Assembly (NCBI GenBank): GCA_902388495.1
Contig: CABMPP010000007.1
Location: 62,001 to 126,000, forward strand
DNA: 64,000 nt
Source: an uncultured Bacteroides sp.
GTDB lineage: Bacteria > Bacteroidota > Bacteroidia > Bacteroidales > Bacteroidaceae
Direction of reading: 5' to 3'
Shown: positions 59,907 to 64,000 of the stretch, piece by piece
Layout: every line of letters starts with the position of its first letter
How positions within the stretch are numbered: the stretch's first letter is position 1
The notes under the pieces: generated by a model
What the model was told of the DNA's origin: nothing
The model's input: only the letters and a program-made list of their open reading frames with translations
Databases searched by the model: none
Made by a program: the position numbers and the translations under genes

Positions 59907-61088
59907 TTATTGTTGCGCTGCCAATTTCTCTTGTAGTAGTTTTTGTAGCGGTTCGTAGACTTCGTTGTAGCCGCGATAGAGCGTCTTCCCTTCGGGCGAG
60001 ATCACCATCAGGATGGGTACACCGGCAAGGTAATAGGCATCGGTTATGAACTCGTTGCCGGCAGCAGAGGTGTAGACAGTGGTCCAGGGTTGATTGAATA
60101 GCGGAGCCAGTTCGTCATATTGTTTATACTCTTCGGACAGGGCTTCTTGGGTAAATCCCAGCACCTCAAAACCTTTCTCATGATACTCTTTGTACAGTTC
60201 CAACAAACGAGGTTGCACCCAGATTGTGCCGGGACATAATCCCCAATGGTAAAGTAAAAGATACTTGCCGCGATAGTCGGACAGGGACACTTGCTTGCCG
60301 TCCGTAGCAGTCACGGTGAAGGGTGAGGGAGTGTTACCCGGTTCAATGTTGGCTTTCACTTGCAGCATCTGTTCAAGCAACTTACCGGTGGCGGATGCCT
60401 TTATTTGAGGGGAGAAGCGCGCGAAGCGCTCTTTAAAGTCGGGATAAGAGGTGTCGTAAAGTCTTTGCAGGTAGGAGATGGCAGCGTATTCGTTGTCGTC
60501 GATGGTTTCGGCGATACGCTTTCGCTCCTGGCTCAATGCCGGGCAATTGCGTGTGTTGAATGCGTCCATGTAATATTGCATGGAGTCCGGGTTAGCTTTC
60601 GGCGTATCTTGCAAACTGCTGTAATAGAGCGCTCTGCGGTACACGTGTTCGTCTGCCCTGCCTACACTGTCTTCCAATTGCAAGAGTTGCACCAGGCGAG
60701 TGTCGTCGTACATACCACCCCGAGGTTGCAACAGTGTGAAGAACTCCGTGCTCCCCTCTATCTGCAACCGATCGCCGGGACGTCCATAAAGCACAGTACC
60801 CCGGCTGTGCGAAGGCAGGGCTTCACCTTTGGCAGGCTTGTAAGAGAGGAGGTAATAGTGTGTGCCGGTGAGAGGGGTTTGGTAGGTGAACTTCCCAGGT
60901 TCGGAAACCACCAGCGTGTCGGTAGAAATGTCTTGCCACTTGGGCAGGGAGATACGGGTGAAGTAGAGGGTATCTTCTTGTTGAAGTCCTTCGATGTTTC
61001 CATCCACTATAAGCTGATTTTGGGGGGCAGAACAGGCGCACAATAAAGATAGTGCGGCAATTACCGGTGTTGCATACTTTGCTTTCAT
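59907..61088 (-). CDS. TlpA/AhpC-like thioredoxin-fold lipoprotein lacking CxxC, with DUF4369-like N-terminus
   Basis: 393 residues. MKAKYATPVIAALSLLCAC gives a lipobox with Cys19 as the likely anchor. Residues 25-120 look like the DUF4369 domain often found before redoxin domains in this phylum. The redoxin fold starts near 262 (PFTVTATDGKQVSLSDYRGKYLLLYHWGLCPGTIWVQPRL). Where a TlpA would have W-C-x-x-C, there is GLCPGT, one cysteine only. It could act like a one-cysteine peroxiredoxin, or be a non-redox member. It shares a terminator with rpmH. Confidence 0.82.
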   Translation of the reverse strand: MKAKYATPVIAALSLLCACSAPQNQLIVDGNIEGLQQEDTLYFTRISLPKWQDISTDTLVVSEPGKFTYQTPLTGTHYYLLSYKPAKGEALPSHSRGTVLYGRPGDRLQIEGSTEFFTLLQPRGGMYDDTRLVQLLQLEDSVGRADEHVYRRALYYSSLQDTPKANPDSMQYYMDAFNTRNCPALSQERKRIAETIDDNEYAAISYLQRLYDTSYPDFKERFARFSPQIKASATGKLLEQMLQVKANIEPGNTPSPFTVTATDGKQVSLSDYRGKYLLLYHWGLCPGTIWVQPRLLELYKEYHEKGFEVLGFTQEALSEEYKQYDELAPLFNQPWTTVYTSAAGNEFITDAYYLAGVPILMVISPEGKTLYRGYNEVYEPLQKLLQEKLAAQQ

Positions 61089-61216
61089 AGTTTATCGTAT
61101 ATTTATAGGGTGGTAAAGGTAAGCAAATCTTTTGATTAACCTGTTTATTTTGCCGACAGGTTATCAATATAAGATAAAAACTTGGGACTTCTCCGCGTAC
61201 TATGTGGTGAAAATTG

Positions 61217-61224
61217 TATCTTTG
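61217..61224 (+). promoter_or_regulatory. -7 box of the PASTA-rluD-ddl operon
   Basis: TATCTTTG matches TAnnTTTG, 23 bases before the ATG at 61248. Confidence 0.65.
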
Positions 61225-61247
61225 CCCCAAATAACGTGCTATAGATT

Positions 61248-61901
61248 ATGACAATAAAAGATTTTTTCTCTTTCAGGCAGAATAAATACTTCTGGGGGAA
61301 CCTTATCGCAATGATCGTTGTAGTTGTCGGATTGGTTTTCGGAGTATTGAAAGGACTGGATATATATACCCGCCACGGCGAAGCCGTAGTAGTACCCGAC
61401 GTGAAGGGCATGAGTGTGGGCGAAGCCGAGAAGATGTTCCGTAATCACGGGCTGAGTTGCGTGGTTTCGGATTCCAGTTATGTAAAGACTTTGCCTGCCG
61501 GATGTATTCTTGAATACAGTCCTGCAGCCGGACAGAAAGTAAAGGAAGGACGCATTATCTATCTTACCATCAATACGCTGAATATACCCTTGCATGTTGT
61601 TCCCGATGTAGCGGACAACAGCTCTTTGCGTCAGGCCGAGGCACGCATCCTGGCTTCCGGCTTTAAGTTGGCCGAGATAGAGTATATGCCTGGAGAGAAA
61701 GACTGGGTGTATGAGGTGAAGTATAAAGGTCGTCCCCTTGCTACTGGCGATAAAGTACCTGCCGGTGCCGTACTGACCTTGAAGGTGGGAGACGGTGGCG
61801 AGCTTCCGCAAGAAGGTGATTCCCTGGGTATGGATTCTATTCGGAATACCGCTCAGCCCGTTGTTTCCGGCGACTCTGCCGCAGACGAATCCTGGTTCTG
61901 A
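61248..61901 (+). CDS. PASTA-domain protein, membrane-anchored
   Basis: 217 residues. One membrane segment (LIAMIVVVVGLVFGVLKGL, about 19-37) is followed by PASTA domain 1 at about 44-110 (VVVPDVKGMSVGEAEKMFRNHG) and PASTA domain 2 at about 112-182 (VVPDVADNSSLRQAEARILASGF). PASTA units in other bacteria bind murein fragments or beta-lactams. No kinase domain is present, unlike PrkC. It precedes rluD and ddl, so a link to cell-wall synthesis is plausible but not proven. Confidence 0.9.
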   Translation: MTIKDFFSFRQNKYFWGNLIAMIVVVVGLVFGVLKGLDIYTRHGEAVVVPDVKGMSVGEAEKMFRNHGLSCVVSDSSYVKTLPAGCILEYSPAAGQKVKEGRIIYLTINTLNIPLHVVPDVADNSSLRQAEARILASGFKLAEIEYMPGEKDWVYEVKYKGRPLATGDKVPAGAVLTLKVGDGGELPQEGDSLGMDSIRNTAQPVVSGDSAADESWF

Positions 61902-61921
61902 TCTTTAATACCGATAGCCGC

Positions 61922-62992
61922 ATGATAGAAGAATTGCCGGATGAAATAGAGAATGATGAGCTGGACGATATAGAACCCGTCGGCGATGAGGCGCAACTCT
62001 ATGAACACTTCCGTGTAGTGGTGGACAAGGGGCAGGAGATGATGCGTGTGGACAAATACTTGTTCGACCGTCTGACGAACGCCTCGCGCAACCGCATCCA
62101 GAAAGCAGCCGATGCGGGCTTCGTAATGGCCAACGGCAAGCCCGTGAAGAGCAGTTACAAAGTGAAGCCGCAAGACGTCATCACCGTGATGATGGACCGC
62201 CCGCGCTACGAAAACGAAGTAATCCCCGAAGACATCCCCCTCCATATAGTATACGAGGACAAGTACCTCATGGTCGTGAACAAGCCTGCCGGCCTGGTGG
62301 TACACCCCGGACACGGCAACTATCACGGTACCCTTGTCAACGCCATCGCCTGGCACATGAAGGATAATCCCGATTACGACGCCAACGACCCTCACGTGGG
62401 ACTGGTGCACCGCATCGACAAAGATACCTCCGGCCTGCTGGTGATAGCCAAAACTCCGGATGCCAAGACAAACCTCGGTAACCAGTTTTTCAACAAGACC
62501 ACGAAGCGCCGGTACCGCGCACTGGTTTGGGGAAATGTAGAACAAGACGAAGGCACCATCGTAGGCAACGTAGGGCGCAACCCCCGCGACCGTATGCAGA
62601 TGATTGTCCTTCCCGATGACCAGGGCAAGCATGCCGTCACCCACTACCGGGTGTTGGAACGCCTGGGTTACGTAACTCTTGTGGAGTGCATCCTTGAGAC
62701 AGGACGTACCCATCAGATCCGTGTGCACATGAAGCACATCGGGCACATACTTTTCAATGATGAACGCTATGGTGGGCACGAAATACTGAAAGGAACCCAC
62801 TTCGCTAAATACAAACAGTTTGTAAACAATTGCTTCGATACTTGTCCGCGGCAGGCGTTGCACGCCATGACCCTGGGGTTTGTGCATCCCGTCACCGGCG
62901 AAGAGATGTACTTCACCTCGGAACTGCCCGACGACATGGCCCGGCTGATTGACAAATGGAGAAGCTATATCAGTAACAGAGAATTAGAATGA
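61922..62992 (+). CDS. rluD: RluA-family 23S rRNA pseudouridine synthase (RluD-like)
   Basis: 356 residues. S4-like RNA-binding domain at about 37-100 (RVDKYLFDRLTNASRNRIQKAADAG). Catalytic domain with HRIDKDTSGLLVIAKT near 161-176, where the first Asp of the R-I-D motif is the catalytic residue, and LETGRTHQIRVHMKHIGHIL near 258. It modifies U1911, U1915 and U1917-equivalents of 23S rRNA. The stop overlaps the ddl start by 4 bases (ATGA at 62989). Confidence 0.92.
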   Translation: MIEELPDEIENDELDDIEPVGDEAQLYEHFRVVVDKGQEMMRVDKYLFDRLTNASRNRIQKAADAGFVMANGKPVKSSYKVKPQDVITVMMDRPRYENEVIPEDIPLHIVYEDKYLMVVNKPAGLVVHPGHGNYHGTLVNAIAWHMKDNPDYDANDPHVGLVHRIDKDTSGLLVIAKTPDAKTNLGNQFFNKTTKRRYRALVWGNVEQDEGTIVGNVGRNPRDRMQMIVLPDDQGKHAVTHYRVLERLGYVTLVECILETGRTHQIRVHMKHIGHILFNDERYGGHEILKGTHFAKYKQFVNNCFDTCPRQALHAMTLGFVHPVTGEEMYFTSELPDDMARLIDKWRSYISNRELE

Positions 62993-63963
62993 AACGCACG
63001 ATTGCTATTGTAGCCGGAGGAGATACCTCCGAATTCGAGGTTTCCCTGCGCAGTGCACAGGGCATCTACTCCTTTATCGACAAGGAGAAGTACACATTAT
63101 ATATAGTAGAAATGCATGGCCTGGACTGGCATGTCCAACTGTCCGACGGAACGAAAGCTCCCGTAGACCGCAATGACTTCAGCTTTCTGCTGGATGGCAC
63201 GAAGATTACCTTCGACTTTGCCTATATCACGATTCACGGCACTCCGGGCGAAGACGGCCGTTTGCAGGGCTATTTCGATATGATGCACATCCCGTATTCC
63301 TGTTGTGGCGTGCTGGCGGCAGCCCTTACTTACGATAAGTTCGCCTGCAACCAGTATCTGAACAAGTTCGGAGTCAGCATTGCCGATTCGTTGATGCTGC
63401 GTCGCGGGCAGCAGATTTCCGATGAGGAAGTGATGGAGAAGATCGGGCTGCCTTGTTTCATCAAACCCAGTTTGGGCGGCTCCAGCTTCGGCGTAACCAA
63501 GGTGAAAACGCAGGAACAGATACAACCTGCCATAGCCAAGGCGTTTGAAGAAGCTCCCGAAGTGGTCGTGGAGGCTTTTATGGACGGCACGGAACTTACT
63601 TGTGGTTGCTACAAAACAAAAGATAAATCTGTAGTGTTTCCTATTACGGAGGTAGTGACGCACAACGAGTACTTCGACTACAAGGCCAAGTACAACGGTG
63701 AGTCGGATGAGATTACTCCCGCCCGTATTTCTGCTGAACTGACCGGTCGCGTGCAGGCGCTGACATCGGCTATCTATGATATACTGGGCGCTTCGGGTAT
63801 TATCCGTGTAGACTACATCATCACCGATGGCGGAAAGATTAATCTGCTGGAAGTGAATACCACTCCCGGTATGACTGCCACCAGCTTCATCCCCCAGCAA
63901 GTACGTGCTGCCGGACTGGATATTAAAGATGTAATGACTGATATAATAGAGAACCGGTTCTAG
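62989..63963 (+). CDS. ddl: D-alanine--D-alanine ligase
   Basis: 324 residues, ATP-grasp fold. GGDTSEFEVSLRSA near 9-22 is the N-terminal substrate loop, HGTPGEDGRLQGYFDMM near 83, KPSLGGSSFGVTKV near 162 the ATP loop, and LLEVNTTPGMTATSFIP near 286 the metal site. It joins two D-Ala for murein precursors and supplies the substrate of MurF (36463-37761). Translationally coupled to rluD. The gene is complete; a small inverted repeat without U-tract follows at 63962-63980. Confidence 0.95.
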   Translation: MKRTIAIVAGGDTSEFEVSLRSAQGIYSFIDKEKYTLYIVEMHGLDWHVQLSDGTKAPVDRNDFSFLLDGTKITFDFAYITIHGTPGEDGRLQGYFDMMHIPYSCCGVLAAALTYDKFACNQYLNKFGVSIADSLMLRRGQQISDEEVMEKIGLPCFIKPSLGGSSFGVTKVKTQEQIQPAIAKAFEEAPEVVVEAFMDGTELTCGCYKTKDKSVVFPITEVVTHNEYFDYKAKYNGESDEITPARISAELTGRVQALTSAIYDILGASGIIRVDYIITDGGKINLLEVNTTPGMTATSFIPQQVRAAGLDIKDVMTDIIENRF

Positions 63964-64000
63964 TGATTTTACAGATCACTGAACACTAATCATTTATCGC

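Noticed and set aside
63962..63980. Terminator after ddl
   Set aside because: The AGTGAT/ATCACT hairpin has no U-tract and is too short to call.
1..64000. tRNA or rRNA genes
   Set aside because: No cloverleaf with a T-arm GTTCRA core and no rRNA-like segment was seen in the gene-free stretches.

Overview
The window is a piece of a Bacteroides-type chromosome (Bacteroidales, gut type). Support comes from two SusC/SusD pairs with N-termini typical of Bacteroides, many -7 boxes of the form TAnnTTTG upstream of genes, a GH171/NamZ protein, OMP beta-barrel proteins, and housekeeping genes (asd, murF, folP, cdaA, pta-ackA, efp, rpmH, ddl) in a Bacteroides-like order. The species cannot be fixed from the sequence alone.

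Region 1 (1-11445, all minus) reads as one seven-gene operon running from NamZ at 11383 down to a SpoIID/LytB protein cut by the window edge. The order is NamZ exo-muramidase, sodium:solute symporter, secreted amidase carrying a golvesin-like insert, secreted metallophosphoesterase with a PQQ-type propeller, GT2 glycosyltransferase, DUF4922 (GalT/HIT-like) protein, SpoIID. It looks like a system that breaks down murein, imports the sugar and then handles it with an unexplained nucleotidyltransferase/glycosyltransferase pair. I regard this as the best candidate for an undescribed pathway.

Region 2 (11446-12810) is a 1.4 kb gene-free stretch full of repeats: a 22-bp-period array of palindromes and a large nested REP-like inverted repeat.

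Region 3 (12811-26500) holds an outer-membrane barrel gene and two SusC/SusD pairs transcribed outward from a centre occupied by a BadF/NagK-like sugar kinase. Both susC genes carry the same 20-bp motif 172-174 bp before the start codon, in inverted orientation. No glycoside hydrolase or dedicated regulator is present.

Region 4 (26522-39437) is mostly core: asd, a cation/proton antiporter with tcdA and a LolD-like ATPase, an outer-membrane barrel receptor, a helix-hairpin-helix protein with an NSS transporter, VanZ, murF and an AAA-ATPase/PD-(D/E)XK gene. Upstream of the last gene lies a 23-bp iteron-like array flanked by 13-bp inverted repeats.

Region 5 (39875-53927) contains a TPR histidine kinase, folP-cdaA, tldD-tldE, a GNAT and a DUF2156 gene, lrgAB divergent from pta-ackA (with a 9-bp direct repeat in between), an alkaline phosphatase and a small conserved-looking ORF.

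Region 6 (54029-63963) contains a ChbG-like deacetylase/serine hydrolase fusion, an LpxH-like hydrolase, a DUF59 protein, radC, a GT2 gene, efp, rpmH (53 aa), a thioredoxin-fold lipoprotein without CxxC, and a PASTA protein-rluD-ddl operon. I see no tRNA, rRNA, CRISPR, intact insertion sequence or prophage.
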